5,987 nt of DNA from Halobacteriaceae archaeon Tc-Br11_E2g27 (GTDB lineage Archaea > Halobacteriota > Halobacteria > Halobacteriales > Haloarculaceae). The notes under the pieces were generated by a model. The model was not told the origin of the DNA and searched no databases. It worked only from the letters and a program-made list of their open reading frames with translations. A program made the position numbers and the translations under genes. The DNA lies in assembly GCA_001564135.1 (NCBI GenBank), contig LKNH01000159.1:1-5987 (forward strand). Direction: 5' to 3'. Shown one piece after another: positions 1-5,987 of this stretch (the stretch's first letter is position 1; each line of letters starts with the position of its first letter).

Positions 1-459
1 CCCGACGCAGACGGCTTCCGTAACTACTACACAGAGGATGCCTACAAAGGACCTGAAGAGATGCTCGTCGACAAGGCCGACCTACTTGACCTCGACGCTC
101 CAGAGACAACTGCACTTCTTGGCGGCCTCCGCACAATCGGTGCAAACTACGACGACTCCGAACTCGGCGTCTTCACCGACGAAACAGAGACTCTAGACAA
201 CGACTTCTTCGAGACCGTGCTCTCGATGGATTACGAATGGGTCCCCACCGACGAGGAGAACCGCTATGAACTCCGTGACCGCGAAACGGGCGATGTCGAG
301 TGGGAAGGTACCCGTGTTGACCTTATCTTTGGGTCTAACTCACGACTCCGCGCACTCTCAAACGTCTATGCAGCAACTGATGGCGAAGAGAAGCTGGTCG
401 AGGACTTCGTCGATGCCTGGACGAAAGTGATGCAAAACGACCGATTCGACCTCGAATAA
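1..459 (+). CDS. katG: Catalase-peroxidase KatG, C-terminal part (5' end outside window)
   Basis: The frame is open from the first base to a TAA at 457-459 and gives the last 152 residues of a catalase-peroxidase. This bifunctional heme enzyme breaks down hydrogen peroxide and also has peroxidase activity. The visible part is the C-terminal domain, which in this family is a degenerate copy of the catalytic domain. It binds no heme and supports the active-site architecture, so no catalytic residues are expected here. Family hallmarks seen are LLGGLRTIGANYD, GVFTDETETLDNDFF, TRVDLIFGSNSRLRALSNVY and the end FVDAWTKVMQNDRFDLE, close to the usual KatG ending. The protein is very acidic, as expected for a cytoplasmic enzyme of a salt-in halophile. 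Third codon positions are mostly G or C. The ATG at 61 is an internal methionine, because the reading frame and KatG similarity continue upstream of it. Identity is firm; symbol by family. Confidence 0.95.
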   Translation, partial: PDADGFRNYYTEDAYKGPEEMLVDKADLLDLDAPETTALLGGLRTIGANYDDSELGVFTDETETLDNDFFETVLSMDYEWVPTDEENRYELRDRETGDVEWEGTRVDLIFGSNSRLRALSNVYAATDGEEKLVEDFVDAWTKVMQNDRFDLE

Positions 460-474
460 GCACACGAGCACTCC

Positions 475-490
475 AATTTTTACTCGAGTG
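475..490 (+). terminator. Candidate T-tract terminator after katG
   Basis: A run of five T (477-481) lies 18 bases after the katG stop. Archaeal RNA polymerase can terminate on short U-tracts without a strong hairpin. A weak 5-bp inverted repeat, CACTC (469-473) with GAGTG (486-490), brackets the tract. The hairpin is too weak to count as evidence alone; the call rests on position and the T-run. Confidence 0.35.
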
Positions 491-544
491 ATTCGACACC
501 CGTTATTTCAAACCGGGCTCCGCCAGATTCACTCTCGACAACAG

Positions 545-555
545 TCAAATTTTGA
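545..555. promoter_or_regulatory. Small AT-rich palindrome upstream of the kinase-like gene
   Basis: TCAAA-T-TTTGA is a perfect inverted repeat with one central base, 42 bp before the ATG at 598. It sits where an operator or promoter element could lie. No convincing haloarchaeal TATA box at the usual distance was found; the nearest AT-rich stretch is GGTATTTGT at 562-570, about 28-36 bases before the start codon, which would fit a leaderless or nearly leaderless transcript. An 11-bp palindrome can arise by chance, so this is a weak call. The rest of the 460-597 gap shows nothing recognisable. Confidence 0.2.
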
Positions 556-597
556 GCGGTAGGTATTTGTCTGCGTCATCGATAACAACAGTAGCCC

Positions 598-1197
598 ATG
601 TTTGAAGGTCTACGCGCAATCCAATCGTCGGTGCAGGCCGACGATACAGACGGGTGTTCGCCGTCTCCTCTTGACCCCGAATACAAAGCCCACCTCGATA
701 CGATTGGAAAAGCGCAGTATGATGCGCTTTCCCGTCGCGACAGGTCGCGTGCGATGCGATTACGAAAGCGTGTCGTCGACGGACCGGCTCTGGGGGCCGG
801 TATCGGCCGAAATGTATATTCAGTATCTAAGGATGTTGTTCTCGATCCAAAATATGACTCATACGTCGTGAAGTTTGCCACCCCTGACCCCCGTGATACG
901 TTTGGGCTTTCGCGTGATGGTCGAGTCCAAAATCGGACAGAAGCAGCCATCTGGACGGATAGTCAGTGTGAATATCTTGTTCCGGTAACCGCCTCACAAC
1001 CTCGAGGCTACTGGCTCCTGATGCCACAGGGCAAAAGCAAAGAAACAGAGAAAGAAGACATTGCGTTTCTAAGCAACCAGATAGATACTAAATGTGGACT
1101 GGAGGGGATTACCATCGACATCACCGAACAGGATATCGTCGAACTTGATGGAGAATGGAAACTCTGTGATTATGGGTTTCGCTCTCAGAATCAGTGA
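598..1197 (+). CDS. Hypothetical protein with reduced protein-kinase-like motifs
   Basis: I do not recognise a named family; the 199-residue protein has no assigned function. Its motif order matches a protein-kinase-like fold: a Gly-rich loop GAGIGRNVYSV (66-76), a VVKFA lysine (K92), a possible helix-C glutamate (E115 in NRTEAAIW), a strand-hinge segment YWLLMPQ (138-144), a catalytic-loop-like IDITEQDIV (173-181) and KLCDYGF (188-194). DITEQDIV aligns with the kinase consensus DxxxxNIL, with Asp174 as the catalytic Asp and Asp179 replacing the Mg-binding Asn; DYG replaces DFG. It stops six residues after DYG, so the large helical C-lobe is absent. No signal peptide or membrane segment is seen. 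The start is constrained: an in-frame TAG lies at 592-594 and ATG 598 is the first start after it. No Shine-Dalgarno is visible, suggesting a leaderless mRNA. Third codon positions are more A/T-rich by eye than in katG. The gene converges on livF with a 22-bp gap. That it is a gene is likely; the kinase relation is inference. Confidence 0.75.
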   Translation: MFEGLRAIQSSVQADDTDGCSPSPLDPEYKAHLDTIGKAQYDALSRRDRSRAMRLRKRVVDGPALGAGIGRNVYSVSKDVVLDPKYDSYVVKFATPDPRDTFGLSRDGRVQNRTEAAIWTDSQCEYLVPVTASQPRGYWLLMPQGKSKETEKEDIAFLSNQIDTKCGLEGITIDITEQDIVELDGEWKLCDYGFRSQNQ

Positions 1198-1199
1198 TG

Positions 1200-1244
1200 T
1201 GAAAGAAGACGGAAAACCGTTATCCGCCGAGATAGAGCTCGGTG
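1200..1244 (-). terminator. Candidate terminator at the end of the liv operon
   Basis: On the minus strand, CACCGAG (1238-1244) can pair with CTCGGCG (1225-1231) around a six-base loop, with one mismatch if read strictly on this strand. The stem lies in the last livF codons. Just after it, across the stop codon, comes ACGG-TTTT-CCGT (1209-1220), then a pyrimidine-rich TCTTCTTTC. A stem followed by U-rich sequence at an operon end is plausible for termination, and would also limit read-through into the convergent gene. The first stem lies in codons for the conserved YLGG ending, so it may be a coding coincidence. Confidence 0.35.
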
Positions 1245-1930
1245 ACTTCGTCGTTATCCAGCAAGGCATCTGCGTCATTTTCGAATCTGACGGTGCCCTG
1301 GTCCAGTACACAGCCACGGTCAGAGATATCGAGTCCTTTGACCGCGTTTTGCTCAACCATCATAATGGCGGCCCCCATATCGTTGACTTTCTGGACATCC
1401 GCAAACACTTCATCAGCCGTGTTTGGCGCAAGCCCTGCTGAGGGCTCGTCAATCAAGAGCACATCAGGTTCCATCACAAGGGCACGGGCCAGTGCCAAAA
1501 TTTGACGCTGGCCACCGGAGAGGTGCCGTGCTTTCTCGGTCCGTTTCTCCTCCAACAATGGGAAGCGGTCGTACAACTCCGACAGGACTGGTTTCAGGTC
1601 ATCGTTTCGTGCGACTCCTCCCATACGGAGGTTCTCATCAATCGTCAGCGAGCCAAAGACGTTGTCAGTCTGAGGGACGAATCCAATTCCTTCCCGAACG
1701 ATATCTTCGGGTGCCATCCCCCCTATCTCGTCCCCATGGTAGGTGATACTCCCCGTCCATGGGGAGAGCATTCCGAAAACTGTCTTGAGGACAGTTGATT
1801 TGCCTGCGCCATTCGGGCCGATAAGACACAGAATCTCATCTCGTTGTAACTGCATTGAGAGGTCAAACAGAACCTGTACCTCGCCGTAGCCGCTATCGAC
1901 CCCATCAATTTCGATGACCGTTTCGCTCAT
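1220..1930 (-). CDS. livF: Branched-chain amino acid-type ABC transporter ATPase LivF
   Basis: This is one of the two ATP-hydrolysing subunits of the importer, acting on the cytoplasmic face with LivG against the LivH/LivM channel. The 236 residues are a complete nucleotide-binding domain of usual LivF length: Walker A GPNGAGKST (38-46), Q-loop FVPQ (Q87), signature LSGGQ (137-141), Walker B VLLIDEP (D161, E162) and D-loop SAGLAP. The switch position is MVEQN, with Gln194 where most ABC ATPases have His; this is normal for LivF and separates it from LivG. The short ELYLGG ending is also LivF-like. The start is ATG at 1930, overlapping the livG stop by four bases (ATGA) with a strong Shine-Dalgarno seven bases upstream. 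It is the last gene of the operon and faces the kinase-like gene tail to tail. Ligand specificity lies in the binding protein, not here. Confidence 0.95.
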   Translation of the reverse strand: MSETVIEIDGVDSGYGEVQVLFDLSMQLQRDEILCLIGPNGAGKSTVLKTVFGMLSPWTGSITYHGDEIGGMAPEDIVREGIGFVPQTDNVFGSLTIDENLRMGGVARNDDLKPVLSELYDRFPLLEEKRTEKARHLSGGQRQILALARALVMEPDVLLIDEPSAGLAPNTADEVFADVQKVNDMGAAIMMVEQNAVKGLDISDRGCVLDQGTVRFENDADALLDNDEVTELYLGG

Positions 1931-2781
1931 CCACCACCACCTCCGAGATACGCATCGGCAACACGGTCGTCTGAACGTACTTCGTCAGGTGTACCCTCGG
2001 TCAGGACGCTTCCCTGGTCGAGGACGATAATTGGGTCTGCGAGACTCATGATGAAATTCATATCGTGTTCGATGAGCAAGAACGTCGTTCCTTGCTCGTT
2101 GAGCCGGCGGATTTGGTCCTTTAATTTGTTTGCAAGCGTTGGATTTACCCCCGCTACTGGCTCGTCAAGGAGCAGGATATCCGGGTCCGCAAGCATCGCA
2201 CGCGCAAGCTCAACAAGCTTCATCTGCCCACCGGAGATATCCGTCGCCGGTTGCGTGGCCAGATGGTCAATTTCGAACTCTTCAAGGATGCGTTCGACAG
2301 CAGCGAGATTCTGCCGCTCACTTTCAGCAACGGTCGAAGGAGAAGTGAACAGTTTGTGGAAGGATTCGCCGGGTTGGTTCTGCGGGCCAACCAGCATCGC
2401 TTCCCTGACTGTCATCCCCTCCAGTTTTCGAGGAGTCTGGAAGGTTCGGATAAGCCCATTGTTGACAATCTTGTATGGGACAGTTCCTGTAATATCGTTC
2501 CCATTCAAGGTAACACTTCCAGCATCCGGCTGATAGAACCCGGAAATGAGGTTGAAAAGCGTCGATTTCCCGGCCCCATTCGGACCGATAAGCCCCGTAA
2601 TCGTTCCACGCTCAACGTCGAACGTTGCCTGGTCGGTGGCAACCAATGCTCCAAACGATTTTTCCAGGTCCGTAACGCTGAGAACGACATCATCCTTGTC
2701 GAGGTTCGCACCTGTCCGGCCGGTTCCACTCTGTACAGGTGAGTTCTCTTGCATTTCTATATCACTACCCGACTCACTCAT
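1927..2781 (-). CDS. livG: Branched-chain amino acid-type ABC transporter ATPase LivG
   Basis: This is the second ATPase subunit, partner of LivF. From the start chosen here it has 284 residues: Walker A GPNGAGKST (66-74), Q-loop TFQTP (Q115), signature ISGGQ (182-186), Walker B ILLLDEP (D206, E207) and switch LIEHD (H239). The longer insert between Q-loop and signature and the canonical His switch fit LivG rather than LivF. The signature reads DISGGQMKLVELARA instead of the NLSYGQQ form common in bacterial LivG. The open frame extends to an ATG at 2895, but that would overlap livM by about 120 bases. The ATG at 2781 has a near-perfect Shine-Dalgarno five bases upstream and overlaps livM by only eight, so it is preferred. 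About 30 polar, acidic residues precede the ATPase domain, making it longer than the roughly 255-residue E. coli LivG. It ends in five glycines and overlaps livF by four bases. Confidence 0.94.
   Translation of the reverse strand: MSESGSDIEMQENSPVQSGTGRTGANLDKDDVVLSVTDLEKSFGALVATDQATFDVERGTITGLIGPNGAGKSTLFNLISGFYQPDAGSVTLNGNDITGTVPYKIVNNGLIRTFQTPRKLEGMTVREAMLVGPQNQPGESFHKLFTSPSTVAESERQNLAAVERILEEFEIDHLATQPATDISGGQMKLVELARAMLADPDILLLDEPVAGVNPTLANKLKDQIRRLNEQGTTFLLIEHDMNFIMSLADPIIVLDQGSVLTEGTPDEVRSDDRVADAYLGGGGG
1938..1944 (-). promoter_or_regulatory. Shine-Dalgarno of livF inside the livG tail
   Basis: GGAGGTG ends seven bases before the livF ATG. It is read in livG as codons for the GGGGG tail, so this stretch serves both as protein code and as ribosome binding site. 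It supports the ATG at 1930 as the livF start. Confidence 0.8.
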
Positions 2782-4012
2782 CGGAATCACCTCCACCTGA
2801 CTGCTCAGTAGAGACATCTGTCGAACCTTGCATCTCGCCATCAGTCTTTGCTTCTCTGACACCCATCTTTGGAGTGGTTCTGTTGTCATCGTCAATCGCA
2901 GTTGGCCAAATCAACTCCCGCTGTGGTGGGAGAACTCCTTGTGGTCGGAACCGCATCACAAGGACAATCAACAGCCCAATGAGCAGGAGTCGAAGTGGAC
3001 CGGGGTCCAGTGCGAAAACTGGAACATCACCGACAAACCGGGGGCCTTCACGGATAGCGACGACAACGAAGCCACCCAGAAGCGCCCCGCGGTTTGAGCC
3101 TGCGCCACCCAGCATCACCGCCACCCAGACGTAGAACGTCGTAATCGGGTCAAGGTCGCCGGGATTGACGAACAGGTTCAGGTGGGCGTAGAAGACACCA
3201 GCAAGTGCCATAATAAGCGAGCCAAGCACGAACGCCTGCATTTTGTACCAGTAGGTATTCTTTCCGAGCGCTTTTGCGAGATCTTCATCCGAGCGGATTG
3301 TTCGGAGCACTCGGCCCCATGGCGCACGGTGAGCGCGCCGGAGGACGAAAAACGCAGTTCCCAAGAACGCCAGCATAAGTGAGACGTTCAGTAACTGTCG
3401 CCAGAACGATGTTCCAAGCACCACTGCTTGTCCCGGGATGATTTCTATCTCTAACCCAGGCATCGTTTCAGGGAACGCTGAGAGGATAGGCCAGCCTTCG
3501 AAAAAGCTGGGAATCCCACGCAGCCCCTGACTACCAGCAGTATAGTCCCCTTCGTTGAGGATGACCATCCGGATAACCTCAGCCAACCCGAGCGTTGCAA
3601 TTGCCAGATAATCCGCCCGAAGTCGCAGTGTTGGAATACCGATTGCAACTGCGACCACTGCCGCGAGGGCAAGTGCGAGGGCGAGTCCAAATATCGGGTT
3701 GAACCCGCCTGCAAGCGGTGAATTGCTCGCGGTCATTATCGCTGCTCCGTACGCACCGAGGCCGAAGAACGCCGCGACGCTGAAGTTGATGAGGCCGGTA
3801 AAGCCCCACTGTGCGTTCAAACCAAGCGACATGAGTGCATACATCCCGCCCAGGCCGAACAGGAACAGGAAGTACGTCGGGGAGAGCACGCCACCAAGCA
3901 TCGCTAGCAAGAGCGCGATTGCGACGGCAGCCACTATACCGGCAACAGCCTGTTCTGCCTTTGTCATCTTTTCCCAGTAGGTCCGGATGGATGAAAGTCG
4001 ACTCATTGTCAT
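2774..4012 (-). CDS. livM: Branched-chain amino acid-type ABC permease LivM
   Basis: This 412-residue membrane protein pairs with LivH to form the transport channel. After a short charged N-terminus (1-20), hydrophobic segments run from about 21 to 352, including 24-40, 46-64, 105-127, 208-224, 258-275 and 338-353. LivM hallmarks are LNAQWGFTGLINFSVAAFF (65-83), the cytoplasmic ATPase-coupling loop WGRVLRTIRSDEDLAKALGK (232-251), VMLGGAGSNRGALLGG (299-314) and RFRPQGVLP (354-362). The last 50 residues form a hydrophilic, acidic tail ending GGGDSDE, with no recognised domain. The start is ATG 4012, four bases over the livH stop (ATGA); ATG 4006, two codons in, is a real alternative because the Shine-Dalgarno at 4017-4021 is four bases from the first and ten from the second. 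The stop overlaps livG by eight bases. Confidence 0.93.
   Translation of the reverse strand: MTMSRLSSIRTYWEKMTKAEQAVAGIVAAVAIALLLAMLGGVLSPTYFLFLFGLGGMYALMSLGLNAQWGFTGLINFSVAAFFGLGAYGAAIMTASNSPLAGGFNPIFGLALALALAAVVAVAIGIPTLRLRADYLAIATLGLAEVIRMVILNEGDYTAGSQGLRGIPSFFEGWPILSAFPETMPGLEIEIIPGQAVVLGTSFWRQLLNVSLMLAFLGTAFFVLRRAHRAPWGRVLRTIRSDEDLAKALGKNTYWYKMQAFVLGSLIMALAGVFYAHLNLFVNPGDLDPITTFYVWVAVMLGGAGSNRGALLGGFVVVAIREGPRFVGDVPVFALDPGPLRLLLIGLLIVLVMRFRPQGVLPPQRELIWPTAIDDDNRTTPKMGVREAKTDGEMQGSTDVSTEQSGGGDSDE
2787..2794 (-). promoter_or_regulatory. Strong Shine-Dalgarno deciding the livG start
   Basis: GGAGGTGA ends five bases before the ATG at 2781 and fully matches the archaeal anti-Shine-Dalgarno. 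It lies in the livM codons for the GGGDSDE tail. It is the main reason for choosing ATG 2781 over ATG 2895 for livG. Confidence 0.85.
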
Positions 4013-4947
4013 CCACCCTCCCCGCCGACCGCCTGGCCAGCGATTCCTTCCGGTCGAACGAGCAAGACCAGAACCATGATAACGAAGGCAATTGCTGCGC
4101 CATACTCGCTTCCGATTGGAATACCGACTGTGGAGAGAATTGGTGTCATCTCAACAATCATCCCGATGAGAAATCCACCAAGCATGGCTCCATAGACGGA
4201 ACCAATCCCACCAAGAATGACAGCTGCGAATATGATGAGCAACTCATTGAATCCCATCCGTGGCACGAGTTGGTTGAACAGTCCGAGGAAGGCACCACCC
4301 GCTCCCGCGAGTCCAGCGCCAATTGTCCAGGTCCAGAGTTCGACGTTACGTGTCCGGATACCACTCGCCCGTGCCAAATCGGGGTTATCCGCAGTTGCTC
4401 GCATTTTTCGTCCCAGATCAGTATGTTGTAAGAGGATGTGCAAGCCGACGACAAGAACGATTGTCGAGATGACAATCGCCACGTCGTGTTCTGTCACTCG
4501 AATTCCGTACTGGACCAAAGCATCAATCGGGCGAAGCGCTTCCAATTCGTACCGGTAGGTACCTGCCGAGAAACCGACCTGAATCAGTGCCCGATAAATA
4601 AACGCAATTCCAATCGACGTAATGAGGAGTCCGAGAGAGCCAATCTGCAATGGTTTGTAAACGATACGCTCCGTAACCAGCGCCACAACCGCAGTGATTG
4701 CAATGCCAATAACCACCGCAAGGAAAAAGCCAAGCGGGAGGCTAAGCACGCTAAAGCCGATACCTCCAATGGCACCGAACGCAACCAGCGTGGCGTACGC
4801 GCCGACCGTCATCGTATCACCGTGTGCGAAGTTCGCAAACCCGGAGATACTGTAAATTAACGAGAGGCCAATGCTACAGAGCACGATGATGCTACTGTAG
4901 ACGACCCCGTTGGCGGCAAGCTCGAGAAACTGCTCGGTAACGGCCAT
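4009..4947 (-). CDS. livH: Branched-chain amino acid-type ABC permease LivH
   Basis: This 312-residue integral membrane protein is the other half of the channel, close to the E. coli LivH length. Hydrophobic segments fall at about 16-34, 46-66, 69-91, 104-122, 155-173, 204-224, 236-262 and 282-297. LivH hallmarks are GFANFAHGDTMTVGAYATL (36-54), VTERIVYKPL (91-100), the ATPase-coupling loop LGRKMRATADNPDLARASGI (178-197), AAVILGGIGSVYGAMLGG (241-258) and RPEGI (298-302). The start is ATG 4947, nine bases after the livJ stop. No strong Shine-Dalgarno is seen; the best match, GAAGGG in the last livJ codons, is about 14 bases away, so translation may rely on coupling to livJ. The Gly-rich end GGEGG carries the livM ribosome binding site, and the stop overlaps the livM start by four bases. 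Confidence 0.94.
   Translation of the reverse strand: MAVTEQFLELAANGVVYSSIIVLCSIGLSLIYSISGFANFAHGDTMTVGAYATLVAFGAIGGIGFSVLSLPLGFFLAVVIGIAITAVVALVTERIVYKPLQIGSLGLLITSIGIAFIYRALIQVGFSAGTYRYELEALRPIDALVQYGIRVTEHDVAIVISTIVLVVGLHILLQHTDLGRKMRATADNPDLARASGIRTRNVELWTWTIGAGLAGAGGAFLGLFNQLVPRMGFNELLIIFAAVILGGIGSVYGAMLGGFLIGMIVEMTPILSTVGIPIGSEYGAAIAFVIMVLVLLVRPEGIAGQAVGGEGG
4017..4021 (-). promoter_or_regulatory. Shine-Dalgarno of livM inside the livH tail
   Basis: GGAGG, within the longer purine-rich GGGGAGGGTGG, lies four bases before ATG 4012 and ten before ATG 4006. It is encoded by the GGEGG end of LivH. The spacing does not settle which of the two ATGs is used. Confidence 0.65.
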
Positions 4948-4956
4948 TGTTCAGGA

Positions 4957-5987
4957 TTACCCTTCTATGAACTCGGTTGGCACGTATTCGTGGTCCTGCA
5001 CTTCGAATATTTGCAGTGCCCCGAGTGGGTCACCGTTTTCGTCGAAGTCAATTGGACCGCTAACTCCCTGATAATCGATATCATCAGCCGTCCCACCGTC
5101 AGCAAGGATATCGTGTGCTTCCTCGTAGGTGAAGACTTCCTCTCCCTCTGGTCGCGTGACATCCCGGACGACTTCACCAAGGGCCGAGCCAGTGAAGTCG
5201 TCTGCAGCAAGGATTGACAGTGCTGCCGTTACGACACAGTCATAGGTAAAGGCCGACCAGACTGTTGGTTCTGCATCGAACTCATCCTCGAACTGCTCTG
5301 CAAATGCTTGATAATTGTCCTGGTCGACCGGGGCGGACGGTTCGACGAGCTTCATGCCGTCCATGCTTCCCTCGGGCGTATTATTGATTACCGTATCGCC
5401 CCGATTCGAGTCTGCTCCGTAGAGTTGTGCCTCATAGCCAGCGGAGAACATATCGTTCACCTGTGTTGCGAACTCTTCCTGGTAGGTGATAAACAGCCAC
5501 GCCTCTGCGCCAGAGCCGTTCATGTCAGAGAGTACGCCCGAATATGAAGCCTGCTCAGGGTCGTGTGCCTGCTCGAGGACCACTTCACCGTCGTATGCGT
5601 CGACAAACGCCTCCGTGAGGCTTTCACCGAATTCGTCGTTTATGTAGGTCACTGCGACTTCATCGTAGCCATCATCGAGGATAATTTCTGCAAGCGCGTT
5701 TGATTGAGCAACACCACTGGGGGACATGCGGAGCAAATCAGGGAAATTAGTCAGTGCAAGCCCCGTCGAGTTCTGGCTCAGTTGAACAACGTCGGTATCC
5801 TGAACGACGCTCTCGTAAATTGAAATAGAGACACCTGAGCCCACTGCGCCGATTAGGAATGGAACACCTTCCTGATCAACGAGATTGCGGGCTGCTGAGA
5901 CCCCGCTGTTTGATTCGCTCTCGGAGTCCTGCACGTTAACTGATAGCTCGCGGCCATCGATACCAACCTCGTTGATATCATTAAGCG
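4957..5987 (-). CDS. livJ: ABC transporter substrate-binding protein, LivJ-type (N-terminus outside window)
   Basis: This is the extracytoplasmic binding protein that captures the ligand and delivers it to LivH/LivM. The frame stays open to the right edge, giving 342 complete codons before the TAA at 4957-4959. The signal peptide, expected to be a lipoprotein type in haloarchaea, is off the window. Type I periplasmic-binding fold (Peripla_BP_6) hallmarks, counted from the first full codon, are INEVGIDGREL (4-14), ARNLVDQEGVPFLIGAVGSG (32-51), QLSQNSTG (68-75, probable ligand-contact strand), YINDEFGESLTEAF (114-127), SAFTYDCVVTAA (244-255) and QGVSGPIDFDENGD (306-319). The GTG at 5932-5934 is not the start, because family similarity continues through 17 codons upstream of it. 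It is strongly acidic, as expected outside a halophile. Operon context supports an amino acid ligand, but related proteins bind urea, amides or aromatic acids, so the symbol names the family only. Confidence 0.92.
   Translation of the reverse strand, partial: LNDINEVGIDGRELSVNVQDSESESNSGVSAARNLVDQEGVPFLIGAVGSGVSISIYESVVQDTDVVQLSQNSTGLALTNFPDLLRMSPSGVAQSNALAEIILDDGYDEVAVTYINDEFGESLTEAFVDAYDGEVVLEQAHDPEQASYSGVLSDMNGSGAEAWLFITYQEEFATQVNDMFSAGYEAQLYGADSNRGDTVINNTPEGSMDGMKLVEPSAPVDQDNYQAFAEQFEDEFDAEPTVWSAFTYDCVVTAALSILAADDFTGSALGEVVRDVTRPEGEEVFTYEEAHDILADGGTADDIDYQGVSGPIDFDENGDPLGALQIFEVQDHEYVPTEFIEG

Noticed and set aside
598..1197. The kinase-like gene as a frameshifted or truncated pseudogene
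   Set aside because: No kinase C-lobe is seen in any downstream frame; after the stop the sequence is the 3' end of livF, so the short form appears to be the natural gene end.
2048..2533. A 161-codon plus-strand frame opposite livG
   Set aside because: It is antisense to the conserved LivG ATPase motifs; its Ser/Arg-rich composition mirrors those codons.
2782..2895. N-terminal extension of livG from an ATG at 2895
   Set aside because: It would overlap livM by about 120 bases, encodes a basic stretch unlike the rest of the protein, and the ATG at 2781 has a strong, well-spaced Shine-Dalgarno.
3579..4103. A 174-codon minus-strand frame over livM/livH
   Set aside because: It overlaps two clear membrane-protein genes in another frame and encodes an Arg- and Ser-rich product unlike the acidic proteins here.
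3835..4431. A 198-codon plus-strand frame opposite livM/livH
   Set aside because: It is antisense to confident genes, has no family resemblance, and has a composition typical of a reverse-strand shadow.
5932..5934. GTG as start of the substrate-binding protein
   Set aside because: The frame continues upstream to the edge with residues typical of the family (INEVGIDGREL), so the GTG is an internal valine.
1..5987. Antiphage system, mobile element, CRISPR array or tRNA gene
   Set aside because: No transposase, integrase, direct-repeat array or tRNA-like cloverleaf was seen; all but one gene belong to well-known metabolic or transport families.

Overview
The window looks haloarchaeal. The encoded proteins are strongly acidic (Asp/Glu-rich, few Lys), the genes are packed with ATGA-type overlaps, and several starts carry GGAGG-type Shine-Dalgarno sequences that match the archaeal 16S tail. 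GC content is moderate by eye, lower than in many haloarchaea. I do not assign a genus.

Layout. Positions 1-459 (+) hold the 3' end of a catalase-peroxidase gene (katG), cut by the left edge. A 138-bp intergenic stretch follows, with a T-tract just after katG and a small palindrome. Positions 598-1197 (+) encode a 199-residue protein of no established function. Its motifs line up with a reduced protein-kinase-like fold: a Gly-rich loop, a VVK lysine, a catalytic-loop-like segment and a DYG in place of DFG. It ends 22 bp short of the convergent liv operon.

From 1220 to the right edge, everything is on the minus strand. It is one five-gene ABC importer operon of the branched-chain (hydrophobic) amino acid family, read right to left: substrate-binding protein (livJ, N-terminus off the window), permeases livH and livM, and ATPases livG and livF. 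The binding protein captures the ligand outside the membrane. LivH and LivM form the membrane channel, and LivG and LivF power transport. Sequence alone does not fix the ligand, because urea, amide and aromatic-acid importers share this architecture.

The operon is tightly coupled. livH/livM and livG/livF overlap by 4 bp (ATGA), livM/livG overlap by 8 bp, and livJ/livH are 9 bp apart. At each of the three overlapping junctions, the Shine-Dalgarno of the downstream gene is written inside codons for a glycine-rich C-terminal tail of the upstream protein.

No RNA genes, mobile elements, CRISPR arrays or attachment sites were seen. The least conventional item is the kinase-like protein; the rest is recognisable metabolism and transport.
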